The position numbers and the translations under genes were made by a program. A stretch of DNA of 64,000 nucleotides from NCBI GenBank assembly GCA_026936325.1, contig JAPTHN010000004.1:45907289-45971288 (forward strand). Direction: 5' to 3'. Below the pieces are notes generated by a model that worked only from the letters and a program-made list of their open reading frames with translations, had not been told where the DNA came from and searched no databases. This DNA comes from Platynereis dumerilii (taxonomy: Eukaryota; Annelida; Polychaeta; Phyllodocida; Nereididae). Shown piece by piece: positions 11,231 through 22,880 of the stretch. Position 1 is the stretch's first letter. Each line of letters starts with the position of its first letter.

Positions 11231-11800
11231 TCAATGGGAGAGGAGAGGAGAGCAGAGACGATGGAGGAAAGATAGGGGGAAAGAGAGGAGGAGGAGAAGG
11301 AGAGAAAGAGGAGGAGGAGAAGGAGAGAAAGAGGAGAAGGAGAAGGAGAGAAAGAGGAGAAGGAGAAGGAGAGGAGGAGAGAAGGAGAAGGAGAGGAGGA
11401 GAGGAGGAGAAGGAGAGGAGGAGAGAAGGAGAGAAGGAGAGAAGGAGAGAAAGAGAGAAAGAGAGGAGGGAAGGAGAGGAGGTGGAGATGGAAGGAGAGG
11501 AGGAGAGGAGGGAGAAAAAGAGGAGAAAGGAGAAAGGAGAAGAGAAGAGAATGATGAGGGAAGAATAAACAGAGGAGAATGAGGAGAGGAGAATAAGAGG
11601 AGATGGTGGAGCAGATGGCGGAGGACAGAAGATGGAGGAGAAAGGGGAGAGCAGAATGTGGAAAAGAGAGGAGAGGAGAATGAGGAGAGGAGAATGAGGA
11701 GAAGATAATGAGGAGAGGAGAATGAGGAGAAGATAATGAGGAGAAGAGAGGAGAGGAGAGCAGAATGAGGAGATCTATCAAAACAGAGCAGAAAAAAAAG
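11231..11800 (+). repeat. Purine tract of GGAGAA/GAGGAGAA type, about 570 bp
   Basis: Nearly uninterrupted G+A on the plus strand, built from GGAGAA, GAGGAG and GAGAAAGA units, becoming less regular (GGAGAATGAGGAGAGGAGAA) after about 11560. Long open frames on both strands are by-products of the repeat. Mirror-symmetric purine tracts of this kind can form triplex (H-) DNA. Confidence 0.95.
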
Positions 11801-12726
11801 AGAGGAGAGCAAGACAGAGAAGAGATGACAGGACAGGACCGGAGATTGTAGAGAAAAACGGTGGAAGAGAAAAAGATAATGGTTGAGGCGAAATGGCAGA
11901 GAAAAATTGCTTAGTAGAAATGGCCTCATGTATTATTTCTGATAATGTGAATATTTAAGACAGCCTTTCATATATCTCAATTTTCATGTAATTACCAGTA
12001 TGTTTTCACCAAGCCAACAAAAGAAATATCTTACTGCTTCTTATAATTTCTATATGTGCAAATTACTTAATGGGGATTTCACAAAATTGCTAATTGATAA
12101 TATGTTCTCATCACTTCTATTACAGCCCATTAGTCCATTAGTGTAATGAAAATGAATCATGTAATGCTTCCTTTGATAAAGAAAGTAAGACAAAAGATTA
12201 ATGTAGAATATTGCGGATACTAGGAGTCTATATAATTATTATAAGACATGCTGAATGCTCTTGAATTGGTGTATTAGGGAAAAATCTGTCATGTAATCAG
12301 AGTTGGATTCAACCAAAGACTTAACATTTCTGATGAGAAATGTGACTCAAGTCAATAGCATCTGTAGGCTATGTGAGTCGAGTTTTGGATGAATTTGTTT
12401 AGTGATTCACTTAACTCGTTCGACATCATTGTTGAGCCGCAAAATCATCGTCGGTCCCAAAATCACAGTCAGCTCTGCAATTCAGGCAGGATGTTGTGGT
12501 CATTGTTTCACTAATCATCTAACAATAAAAACATATAAATGTGTATCTCGAGGCTAAGGTGAGATCCTTTCACAAAAAGCATCTGTTTTGCAAGATTTAC
12601 ACATCTTATTGAACAAAAAATGTCATTGAGACTGAGTGTCAGATTTTGCTCGACATCTTGCATGCAATTTTAGGAAACAACAAGATATCAGCTTCAAACC
12701 CCAGATTGAATTCCAGGAAATCTGAA
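11801..12726. other. No gene recognised
   Basis: Unique-looking AT-rich sequence. No supported feature. Confidence 0.5.
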
Positions 12727-14300
12727 CTCCCACGACACAGATGCAAGCATTCCATGACATGTGGATATTGCACTTGGCGCAAAAAATGAAACTAATTTGC
12801 AGCGGAGTGCACCACTTTCCTACTTGTGTTTGTAAAATACAAATTACCATCCTCACGCAAAGCACAACAGACAGTAAATCACAACGTGTTTGCTGGTCAT
12901 GAAAAATGCAGGCTTATTAATACTTCACACTTTTGGCTTTTCCATGGAAAAGTTCATGGGCAAATACAAATTAAATGTGTACTCTGTACTCTGTATAGTG
13001 TTTTCAGTTTTCAGTATGCATGTCATACTATGTGTACATTCACAGATATGCAATAAAGGGTAAATACTGAGCTGTTATGTTCTACATGCACCTGAGTGTA
13101 GATAAATGTAGTAAAAATGCAATAGACGCAATCGTGACTAAGCATAGATTTTTTTCGCTCTGAGGCAAAGACAGGTATAGAGACAAAGCCTCATTCATGC
13201 CTTACTCCAGTCTTGCTTCAGCTTCAGGCCAGAGTATGTTTTCTGTTGTGTAATCTCCGATCATCTGTTCTTATTTATGATTTTCTCTGCTTTTTATCTA
13301 ATATTGCATGCGTAGAGACAAAACTGAATATGTACATGGCATTAGAAACAGGAGAACTGCCTAAACAGGCGATGGTTGGTGATCACTTCCTGACCGCTTC
13401 TGGATCAGACATGGAATTCAGAAACTCTGTTTGTCAGGCAACAGGTTGGTCAGACTGTATTCGATCAGACACTTCGTTAGTCAGACACTTTAGTCAGACT
13501 GGCAGACATGGTAGGTGGAGGCAGAAATCAACCATCACGCAATAGTTGAAAAGTCACCGAATCCTTCCTCGCAAAGTGAGTTTGCCATCTAGCAAGAATT
13601 TTCCAGCTCTCCTTGACAAAAACATATTCATGATCTAGTCTGGGGATGGAGAAAGATTGGAGATCAGACTGCCAGAAATAACATGAAATGACAAAAACTG
13701 ATTACATACATAATTTAGTTTGAGCAACAAAGATTTGGAGCAAACAAGACGAAAAAGTTAAATGACAATATTGTCCAATTACTATGCATTCTCAACCACG
13801 TACATTGATATTTGCCTGGATTCCAAATCAAATATATTTTCTCGCATTTTATGACAGTTTGAAACTTGGACCCTTGATTATGACCCACATTTACAAACAT
13901 GGCAAATGGCAAAATAAGGAACACAGAAAAATGCTTTATTAAAAATAACCAATTCTTGTCGAGAATATTCCATCTTCATTATATTCACCAAGAAAGAAGG
14001 AATATTGACAATGACATATTTGTGAACAAAAGACTGTCCTCAAAGAAATGGTAAAGGCTGAGGTCAATGCATGTGGCATTCAACATGATATTGTTATGTT
14101 TTTTGGTTGTACACATCAAGATTAAGTTGGCATTTTTTGCATATGTATGACTGAATAATGGGGTCATATAAAATCCTTTGATGTACCAGATCGTGCTTGG
14201 TGATAACAATAATCTCATTACCAGCTTGGCATCCATCCATACAGATGAGTGACCACTGGCCCTTTGTCAAAGAGGCACCAGATCTATTGCTATGGATAAA
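12727..14300. repeat. Tandem segmental duplication, copy A
   Basis: Matches copy B (14613-16990) in the same order: the CAAGCATTCCATGACATGTG block (12742), the CACCTGAGTGTAGATAAATG block (13089), a block around GGCGATGGTTGGTGATCACT (13368), and the last block with TTCACCAAGAAAGAA (13983) to CCATCCATACAGA (14230). The middle section 13765-13940 has no counterpart in copy B. No gene is recognised in either copy. Confidence 0.85.
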
Positions 14301-14612
14301 TAATTTGCAACATTTGCAGGATTTGCATGATAAAAACTTAACAATCTAGCGGTGAATGGCTTTTATCACAGAAATTAGGTCAAGATCACTCATGTAACTG
14401 TTCGAAAGATACCCTTTCTTCCTACTGATTGCTATTGAACCAACAGCGACAGACAACATTATGGGCGCTGAATCTGTTAGATTTGATGAAAAAAATTTGC
14501 ATCACTTCATTATACACAATATAGACATCATCATTCTAACTAAATGTAATCTAATAAAATTGAAAAATAAAATCTTCAATCTGTGGACTGATTTCAAAAA
14601 CTCACTTATAAC
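14301..14612. other. Spacer between duplicate copies A and B
   Basis: About 310 bp without a counterpart elsewhere in the window. No feature seen. Confidence 0.5.
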
Positions 14613-14939
14613 ACAGACGCAAGCATTCCATGACATGTGGGTATTGCACTTGGTGCACAAATGAAACTAATTCGCAGCGGAGTGCACCACTTTCCTACTT
14701 GTGTTTGTGAAATACAAATTGCCGTCCTCACGTGAAGTACGACAGACAGTAAAGCACAAGTGTTTGCTGGTCATGAAAAATGCAGGCCTATTAATGCTTC
14801 ACACTTTTGGCTATTCTGTGGAAAAGTTCATTGGCAAACACAAATGAAAAGTGTACTCAGTACTCTGTATAGTGTTTTTAGTTACCTGAATACACAGACT
14901 CTGCAGATTCAATGTGTTTCAATACAATGAGTTCTAATA

Positions 14940-15601
14940 CAGTGATACCTGTGTTATCCTCTATACCCAAATCTTAACTAAACATTCCTGACAGAGATAT
15001 CACACACGGTTTAAAACGTATGCTACCGCTTTAAGTCCTCAACCCAACACTCCAAAAATAAGGCTCATACAAAACACCCTGATTGGCTTTTAGGCTTGTT
15101 TCAGATATTATAATTCCAATCAGGGTTTTGTGGAGATACTCTGCTGTATTGTCATGAATGCTACAGGTCTTTGGAAAACCAAAACTTCTATGCATAACCA
15201 CAGTGATTGATAAAAAGACCATTTAGTATCTCAAACAATCGAATTTGTCCAACATGTTTTAGGGTGAAGATATAGCAATAACAAGGCAAGATTTGGAAAT
15301 ATGCTGTCTTTACAACAGTGGACTCTGCCCAATTCAAATGTAAAATGCCTGCAGAAATAGAAGTTGGGATTATTGATAAATTTGGAGATATGGGTAGACT
15401 TCTGCAATTGCATTATATAATTGGCATTGCTGGACTCTGGAGTTGGCTCCAAAATATGATGCCATATATTCTCAAAATGTATTCCATCAATCTGTACGAG
15501 ACAAAGAAGAATGAAATTCCTATAAGGTCACTCTTTGTTTACTTTCCGGGTCCCAACCTTAACCACTAAAAAGCTCTGGTCTCAATATGGAGAGACCACT
15601 G
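14940..15601. mobile_element. 662-bp non-autonomous DNA transposon, pogo/Tigger-like ends
   Basis: Left end CAGTGATACCTG and right end GAGAGACCACTG (reverse complement CAGTGGTCTCTC) form a short imperfect inverted repeat, flanked by TA at 14938-14939 and 15602-15603. The insert is missing from copy A, an independent sign of insertion. CAGTG ends with TA duplications fit pogo/Tigger; assignment is by ends only, since no transposase is seen. Confidence 0.6.
15045..15205. repeat. Dispersed repeat shared with 49785-49955
   Basis: The order CCAAAAATAA, GGGCTTGT-like, GTGGA.ATAC, CTGTATTGTCATGAATG, GGAAAACCAAA, CATAACCACAG is repeated in diverged form at 49785-49955. Here it lies inside the pogo-like element, so it may be part of that family or an older nested repeat. 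Confidence 0.5.
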
Positions 15602-16419
15602 TACCTTGTGTACATGTATGGATATACAATCAAGGGTAAATACCGAGCTCTTAGGAGTCCGCTTGCACCTGAGTGTAGATAAATGTAGTAAAAATTCAAC
15701 AGACACAATCGTGACTTTGCAAAGCTTTTTTTCTCTCCAAGGCAAAGTCAGTATAGAGACAAAGCCTCGTTCATGCCTTACTTCAGTCTCGCTTCAGCTT
15801 CAGGCCAGAGTATGTTTTCTGTTGTGTCATTTTCTCTCATCAGGTCTTATTTTAGGTTTTCTTTGCTTTTTATCCAGTGTTGCATACATGTGTGGAGACA
15901 AAACGCTGAATATGTACTACTGTATATGGCGTAAGAAACTGGAGAACCGCCTAAACAGGCGATGGTTGGTGATCACTTCCTGACCGCTTCTGGATCAGAC
16001 ATGGAATTCAGATACTCTGTTTGTCAGGCAACAGGTTGGTCAGACTGTATTGGATCAGACTCTTCATTAGACAGACACTTTAGTCAGACTGTCAGACATG
16101 GTAGGTGGAGGCAGAAATCACCAGTCACGCAATAGTTGAAAAGTCACCGAATCCTTCCTCGCAAAGTGAGTTTGCCATCTAGCAAGAATTTTCCAGCTCT
16201 CCTTGACAAAAACATATTCATGATCTAGTCTGGGAATGGAGAAAGATTGGAGATCAGACTGCCACAAATAAAACATGAAATGACAAAAACTGATTACATA
16301 CATAATTTAGTTTGAGCAACAAAGATTGGGAGCAAACAAGAGGAAAATATAAAATAACAATATTGCCCAATTGCTTGCCATGCCTGCATTCTCCACTCTC
16401 AAAATTGATGTACATCCAT

Positions 16420-16574
16420 CACTGTAGAACCAGCTGCGTTACTTTTACAGCAGTTACATGACCATTAAAACAACTATACCTTGCGTAAAAACAATGGTTT
16501 CTACCATGTGATGTCAATTTTTTTAAATTCTTTACCGTAGCTGCTGTAGACGTAATGCAGCAGGTTTTACAGTG
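16420..16574. mobile_element. Short inverted-repeat element, about 155 bp
   Basis: Left CACTGTAGAACCAGCTGCGT and right end (reverse complement CACTGTAAAACCTGCTGCAT) pair for about 40 bp with mismatches. It is absent from copy A of the duplication. The target duplication is unclear. Confidence 0.65.
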
Positions 16575-16990
16575 TGCCTGTATTTCACACATTATGTATA
16601 TTTTTTCTTATTATGTGGCTGTAAGAAACGTGGACCCACAAGAATATCCAACATTTACAAAACATAGAGAACAGTAAAAGAAGAAACACTGAAGACAGCT
16701 TTGCTATAAATAGCTCAGTCTTGTCTTAGTGTCAGTATTGGGAATCTTCCATCTTCATTATATTCACCAAGAAAGAACGGAATATTGACAATGACAATGA
16801 CATATTTATGGACAAAAGACTGTCCTCAAAGAGATGGTAATGACTGAATAATGAGGTCATATAAAATCCTTTGATGTACCAGATTGAGCTTGGTGATAAC
16901 AATAATCTCATTACCAGCTTGGCATCCATCCATACAGACGAGTGACCACTGGCCCTCTGTCAAAAAGGCAACAGATCCATTGCTTAAGAT

Positions 16991-17440
16991 ATCTTGTAAT
17001 GTCTGCAGAACTTATAGTTGAAAAATAATGGAATATTCCGCATGTTTAATGGATCATATGACTGGGATTTGACACTTTACTCAGCCTAGTTCAATCAGGC
17101 AATGGTAGAAAAGGACCTTGTTGACTTCTTGACTATACTGTTCAGTCTGCAGGGATCAAATCTGAAACTGTTGCTTGCCTGACAATTATTTGATGCAATA
17201 TCATCGCCAATATACACATGCTTTGATTATGCACAACACATGTCATCTTTAACTATATTTCAATACCAACAAATAAAACTTTCAAGAAGTATGCAAGATG
17301 GTAAAAAATTTAGAAAACCATTTGCAGTGATGTTCCATGATTTGTCATTTTGTCAAAATCATAGAAATCAACAACACTTTGCTATGTATTTTCACATTCT
17401 CTCTCTGCCATGCATGATATTCTTTTTCTTTCCTTATTTC
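16991..17440. other. No gene recognised
   Basis: AT-rich sequence leading into a pyrimidine tract at about 17400-17450. See the exon candidate at 17452. Confidence 0.4.
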
Positions 17441-17451
17441 CCTTCTTTCAG

Positions 17452-17572
17452 CAAGAGAATCAGTCCATATTGGCAGCAGCTACAGCAGCTGATTGCAGAC
17501 TCTTTGGCAAAGAAGTCAGACATGTACTTTGATCCAATGTTTGTGTTCCCAGATCAGCAATCCGATCAGTGA
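17452..17572 (+). CDS. Possible terminal exon of an unidentified host gene
   Basis: A strong polypyrimidine tract (17420-17449) ends in TTTCAG at 17446-17451 and is followed by an open frame entered on the third codon position: about 39 residues starting KRISPYWQQLQQLIADSLAK and ending in FPDQQSDQ then TGA (17570-17572). Amino-acid composition and codon use look like real protein, and the acceptor is good. Immediately downstream is a short run of GGATCA-type repeats (17549-17630), and a minus-strand LINE starts at 17822. I do not recognise the peptide. No upstream exon was identified in the window, so the gene, if real, would have its other exons more than 17 kb away or undetected here. It could be chance. 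Confidence 0.3.
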
Positions 17573-17821
17573 TTGGATCAACGATTGGATCAGTGATCGG
17601 GATCAATTCTATGCCCGGATCAGGATCTGACCCATTCGCCTAAGACATGTGTTGCTCTTGCACTGGCTAATCTGGCCATGTAGTCACAGTGATGCTTCTT
17701 AGACCAAATATGATATAATTCTGTGCAAGTTTGTCAGGCAATTTGCTTTAGCTGACATTCAGAGTCAGCATCAACTTATAATGTGATATAATTGTAAATG
17801 AAAAAAATGAATGATCCCCTG

Positions 17822-18690
17822 ATTAGACAGACAGACAGACAGACAGACAACTTTATTCGACTATAAGTTTGACATAACATACAGTAATTACATAAACACA
17901 ATAGGTATAGACGTCAGGAGACCCAAGTTAAGGCTAATAAATAGCCGCTACCACAGGGGCCACCAAAGATAATATATAGATAAATAATACACTAATATAA
18001 TTTATACATTTCTAAGACAATCAAAATGCTGTGAAATGAAATCTATTCTAGACTTGTCTTTCATGTATTAAAATATTACAATATGAAATTAGAGTAAATA
18101 ATCATTATTACGGACAGATAGAATAAAATATCAGCAGGAAATTAGGAAAGAGACGCTGGGCAGATATGATGACCTATGGATACCCAAGGATCAACTGCAG
18201 ATATAACAAAATGGAATGTTGCAGGTTGTCTCATATTGATTAACTAGTTGTTTTTTTATATAGAGGGCAAAACCATGTAAGCTATGTGTATTTATTTTGC
18301 TTAAAATATTATTCGGAGTCTGATTTATTAAAGATGGTAAACTATTTCTCAAACAATGTTTAGAAAATTCATATTGTAGCATGGGGGTCATTAACATTTC
18401 TCTGCCTCTGGTTTCATATGAGTGAACATCGGAGTGATGCACAAAATTATAAGTACTAAAATAGGCTGGAAGGTAGCCATTTTTTAACTTAAAATAAAAC
18501 TTTAATTGTTGCAATTTGAGAAAATCCTGTATTTTTAAAAGACTAAGCTTATTGAAGATTGGATCTGTGTGGGCATTATATTTACTATGAGTGATTATAC
18601 GTACAGCTTTTTTCTGCAGCTTAAAAATACTTTCTGCTTTGTGACACCAAGCTAAATTCGAGTGAATCTAAATTCGAGGGCAGAAAGATA
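17822..18690 (-). mobile_element. 5'-truncated LINE 3' end (CR1/L2-like), TCTG tail
   Basis: On the minus strand an open frame (about 18655 down to 18191) encodes a typical LINE C-terminus: LAWCHKAESIFKLQKKAVRI, then a NAHTDPIFNKLSLLKIQDFL segment, LKFYFKLKNGYLPAYFSTY, SYETRGRE, and finally NTHSLHGFALYIKKQL with a C..CYIC end. The 3' UTR ends in AATAAAGTTG followed by five TCTG units (17826-17849 on the plus strand). It is truncated near 18660-18690, so no reverse transcriptase remains. Confidence 0.8.
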
Positions 18691-18707
18691 TAGGCAGAAT
18701 AACATTG

Positions 18708-18830
18708 ACACTACTAGATAGAAAGATAAAAAGATAGAAAGATAGATGGATAGATAGATAGATAGACAGATAGACGGATAGGCAGATAGACAGATAGGAG
18801 ATAGCTACAGACATACAGACAGATACAGAG
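18708..18830. repeat. Degenerate GATA microsatellite
   Basis: AGATAGAT/AGACAGATAG units, imperfect. Confidence 0.85.
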
Positions 18831-19380
18831 ATATGTCGAGAGATATATTGTGCAATAGATTAGAAGATAAATAATGACACAGATTGGCAGTATGAGCTGT
18901 ATGAGGCACCAGAAGATTTGACAAACATGAGAATAAGATATGGCATTCGATGACCAACTGATTGACAGAAAAGTGCATGCCTTCAGTATAGATGAAGGAA
19001 AATTAAATTAATTTTGTTTTTCATTTGATTAAATAACCACGTCAGCCTTCATATGAATGCACAATTTAATGTATGCACCAATTATGATAATCCTGGGGAT
19101 TATCAATCTATTTCAAATGCATGACCTTGGAAGTTGGGATTAAGGACCTTGGGTAAATGACATGATTGATATTTCTCAATTACTGATAACAATCTCATGT
19201 GATCTGTACCGATAGTCTGATTTGGGTGGCAGATACTTTCATCCATGTAGGAATTTGGTATCTGCGTTGTTATATAATTTCCCAAACTTACAAAGTCAAA
19301 CATAGCAGATTTGTATAAAGAGAGCACCTTGGATAGATGTACATGTAGACAGAGAAATAGAGATAGATCGACGGATAGAT
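18831..19380. other. No gene recognised
   Basis: AT-rich sequence with short GATA-like runs at its right end. No supported gene. Confidence 0.5.
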
Positions 19381-19584
19381 GAATGATTGGGGCTTTACAT
19401 CCTGTATTTATGCTCTTGGTAGGCTAATAAGGACAGGAGGAGGACACGGCATTAAGGTGAAGGTCTGAAGGATGATTGAAAAACTGTCCAACATAGGCTG
19501 AGGTGACCCAGCAAGCGCTGGATTCGAACCTTGGACCCAACGACTGGCAGCCCAGCACGACACCACTAGACCAACCCTCCCCCC
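19381..19584 (-). mobile_element. tRNA-derived SINE, the most complete copy
   Basis: On the minus strand it begins GGGGGGAGGGTTGGTCTAGT (A box) and continues through GCCAGTCGTTGGGTCCAAGG to the B box GGTTCGAATCC, in normal tRNA spacing. A body of about 125 bp follows (CACCTCAGCCTATGTTGGAC ... TACAGGATGTAAAGCCCC), then an ATCT-rich tail. The head resembles a Gly or Glu tRNA, which I cannot settle by eye. Relatives: 8266-8417, 49550-49747, 50070-50260 and 58382-58563. Confidence 0.85.
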
Positions 19585-21420
19585 GATAGATAGAGATAGA
19601 TAGGGAGAAATATTGGGAGATAGATAGAGAGATAGATAGATGGATTAGGTATTATACTTTCAGATCTATGAGGGGACGACAAAATATGTAGACAAGCAAT
19701 GAGCAAGCTCAGGAGACAAGATGAAGTCATCTCTCAACTCAATTGCAAAATTACTCAGAAAGTTTCATGACAACTTTGCAATGATTGTATGAAGTACCTG
19801 AAAGCATTGCTTCCTGATCCTACAGAACTTTGATGTGTGCAGAATGTAGGTATGAAATACGATGATGTGATTGCTTCGTGCCAGGACATACCTGAATCTT
19901 GCGAAACGTGATGGCAGTCGCAGACGGTGTGTGAACAGTAATCCGAAGTCACTTTACGTAATGGCTATAAAGGTAAGTGCAGTGCACACTGTGTCTTACA
20001 GTATATGGGAAATACAGGTGTATGTCTATAAATGCCTGACATTCTCGAATGTACTTTCGAGTCCTGCAAAGGACATCACTATTTACCATTTGTATATGTG
20101 ACGGTCTGCAAGTTTTGCCGAAACAAAAAAGATGAATTAGCATTGAACAGACTATTTCATTTATCACATTGAATTGGAGACCAGATTTTGGTGAAGGTAC
20201 GCCAAACAGATACATTACTACCAAGCAGAATACATACCTACAGTGCGTTCATTCACCAAGACAAATCCAGACTAAAAATACAGATATTAATCGTTGTAAT
20301 CGCTTAATATTCAAACCGGCACACTCAATTAATGGTCGCTATCAAGTGAAGTGCACAACAAACACGCGGATCACAAAATCTGAACAAACAGTACAGACCG
20401 CTCGATCGCCAAGTTAAACCGAAATTAATTGCTGATCAATATGATATGAATATCACCACCAAATCTGAATAAATGGATATTAACATATGATTCAATGGAT
20501 CCATTTGTGCAAATACCTGTATTTATTTTGCTATCATAGAGCATTAGCCTGATAACCATCTGTCACTCAAATATAATTTGAAATGCATAAGCTAATGGAA
20601 TAAGCTATCTACTGCACTAATGCAGTGTAATTCATGCATTGATTGAAGCGAAGTCAGCAAATATTGTAAAGGAGCCATTTAAGAGTAATCAATGGTATTT
20701 TATATATTTCGTAGACAATCATATCATTCAATTACAGTATATCGTATTCGATTGATATATGAATATACGTGTGTGGTGATTCTGAAATGTCTATGGATAA
20801 AGTGGTTGAAATATAATAATGTGTTTGACTGGATTTTATTTGACTTGTGGTCTTCATATTTTGAAAGGGCTTCAAATACTTTTGTAGAATTGTACGTACC
20901 ATCAATGGATCAATCTACATTGTCAATGATCATGACATTATACGCGTTCAGTTAATCATCATGATTGTATGTTGTGTATTTCCCAATTCGATATTGTTTT
21001 ACTGGGTGATTTGCACGTTCCAAAAATCGTTGTCCAAAAACAAAAAAAGAAGCGCCACAAAAACAACGACAGCAGAAAAAAACAGCTTCAAAATGTCCTT
21101 CATTCATAATGCAAACAACCAAATTGGATGAATAATCAAGAATCTATCAAATGGATTGCATTTGATTTCCCCCCGGATGAAACATCAATATTGATGCTTG
21201 TCTCTCTGTGTTTTTGTGGGAGGTGTGATAGACAATTTGAAAAAGATGGGAGTTGGGACAAACAAAACAACAATAAAGTTATCTGATGGAAATCAGCAAA
21301 TCAAACAGTTGGAGAACTTGTCATCTTGTGTAATCAGTTGTGCAATGATGATCAGATAATTGGTATGATGCAATTCAGTTGATGTCATATTGGTCGTGGT
21401 ATTGAGGAATGAAACTGAGT
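19585..21420. other. No gene recognised
   Basis: Opens with a short GATA run (19585-19645), then unique AT-rich sequence. Several short open frames resemble nothing known to me. Confidence 0.5.
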
Positions 21421-21520
21421 CTTGGACCTACATTGTAACTGTATTAGCTGTATTAAGACAAGTTTCACCATGCAAGTGACCAGTAAAGTATCTGTATCTG
21501 TATTTGTATCTGTATCTAAC
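21421..21520 (+). mobile_element. Possible LINE 3' end with TGTATC tail
   Basis: ACCAGTAAAGTATCTGTATCTG-type ending with four to five TGTATC/TGTATT units (21488-21517) looks like the tandem 3' tail of an L2/CR1-type LINE. No coding part is visible, so this is weak. Confidence 0.35.
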
Positions 21521-22880
21521 TCATTAGCAATGAACTGGGATGCTAGTCTCTGAGACGCGGGTTAAATTCCAGCACGGACAACATATGTTAGACGGATGTT
21601 TCATCCTGTACCACAAGTGCACCTCATCTCTTTACCATGGTCCTTGCCTGTCCTGTAAAGCCCAGATCAAGAATGAGAAATCTGTTCTTCGGTCTCACTT
21701 ACTGATGAAAGATTTGTTTCCTCAAAATGGCTAGCATAATCCAGTGATATGAACTAAACACAGTTAAACAATTCAGATCCATGTTAATATTCTATCTCCA
21801 CTATCTCCAACAATTCACCTAGATTGGTGCAAATGCAACAATAACATTAGCCAGAATTATTATTCTAATGCTGCTTAATGCATCCATTAATCACTTCAAT
21901 TCTGGGATGTTAAAAGCACTTGATAATCTATCACATTGTATCAAAACTTGTGTTTCACAATTTTAACAACATTTCATTTTCAATGTTTGATGAATGGCTT
22001 CAAAAAGAGTTGCTGTCTCTGAGGCAATTTGGTAAATGCAGATTGCATTTGCAGAAATAGGTAGGAAAGTGCTGTTTGGCAAAATTTTAATTAAAATGCC
22101 CTGGCCTGGTTGCCAGTGGATGGCCAGCTGGGGTTTGGAAGGTGATTTGTGTGAAACTGAGCAGGCTTAAACTTTGACATTGATGGTTATGCTGAACCGG
22201 AGCAAATCCCACACGTCGAGTACTAAACATGTTTAGAGTGGAGGATGGCAATGTATTCAGAATTTGAAGTACAGAAATACATCTTCATGTACCTATTCCC
22301 AGCTAACTATCTGACTATCTATCTGGCTATCTACCTGCCTGGATACGTAGCTAGACATGCCACAATTTACGAGCATACGACTATATAATTTATTGGTTAA
22401 ATTAACCCGCGTCTGTGAGTCATATACAGTGTTTTAATCCATCTGGATTCCAACATATTTTTAGTTCTTTGGACCAACCTACAATTTAAATTATCCAAAA
22501 TACATTAAGAACATCAAAGCACCTCTAACAATGATATGAGATGGATCGGCAAATGATATAGTTGCAATCTGCCAATTCGGCTGACCAATAGCCGATGTTG
22601 CGCTTGTACTGTGCAAACAGCCCAGAGCACACAGAACAGCCCCACCAACATAACGAAGCCCAGTTTCCAAAGCACAGGCAACAAAGCCCCTCATAATTCA
22701 CCGCCACTAAATTCCTGATTTCGCCATTGAATAAAACATAACAGGGCTAAATGCGAATATGCGCAAAATGGAGCCAGGCCATTACCGCGTAAAGGCAGTT
22801 TGTCGAGGAAAAGCAGAAAGGCGAGGCAAGTGTCACAGAAAGGGCCGTTAGATTAAACAGAATGCGAAATGAGAGAGACA
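21521..22880. other. No gene recognised; GC-richer patch at 22550-22860
   Basis: Most is AT-rich. From about 22550 to 22860 CpG and GC rise. A minus-strand open frame there (MRGFVACALETGLRYVGG..., 22694 to 22491) has a hydrophobic first half but matches no family I know. The patch could be a conserved non-coding element or a lost exon. Confidence 0.35.

Larger units (their letters stand above)
14613..16990. repeat. Tandem segmental duplication, copy B
   Basis: Homologue of 12727-14300, lengthened by a pogo-like element (14940-15601) and a short inverted-repeat element (16420-16574) that copy A lacks. The duplication therefore predates both insertions. Confidence 0.85.

Noticed and set aside
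11160-11929. Long open frames on both strands, rich in Arg/Glu or Ser/Leu
   Set aside because: They are direct translations of the purine tract, lack normal composition and overlap each other in several frames.
19500-19584. tRNA-like A and B boxes suggesting a real tRNA gene
   Set aside because: The sequence continues into a SINE body shared with four other loci, and the cloverleaf is imperfect.
22491-22707. Two overlapping minus-strand frames in a GC-richer patch
   Set aside because: Neither matches a family, and the overlap of two frames suggests composition instead of coding.
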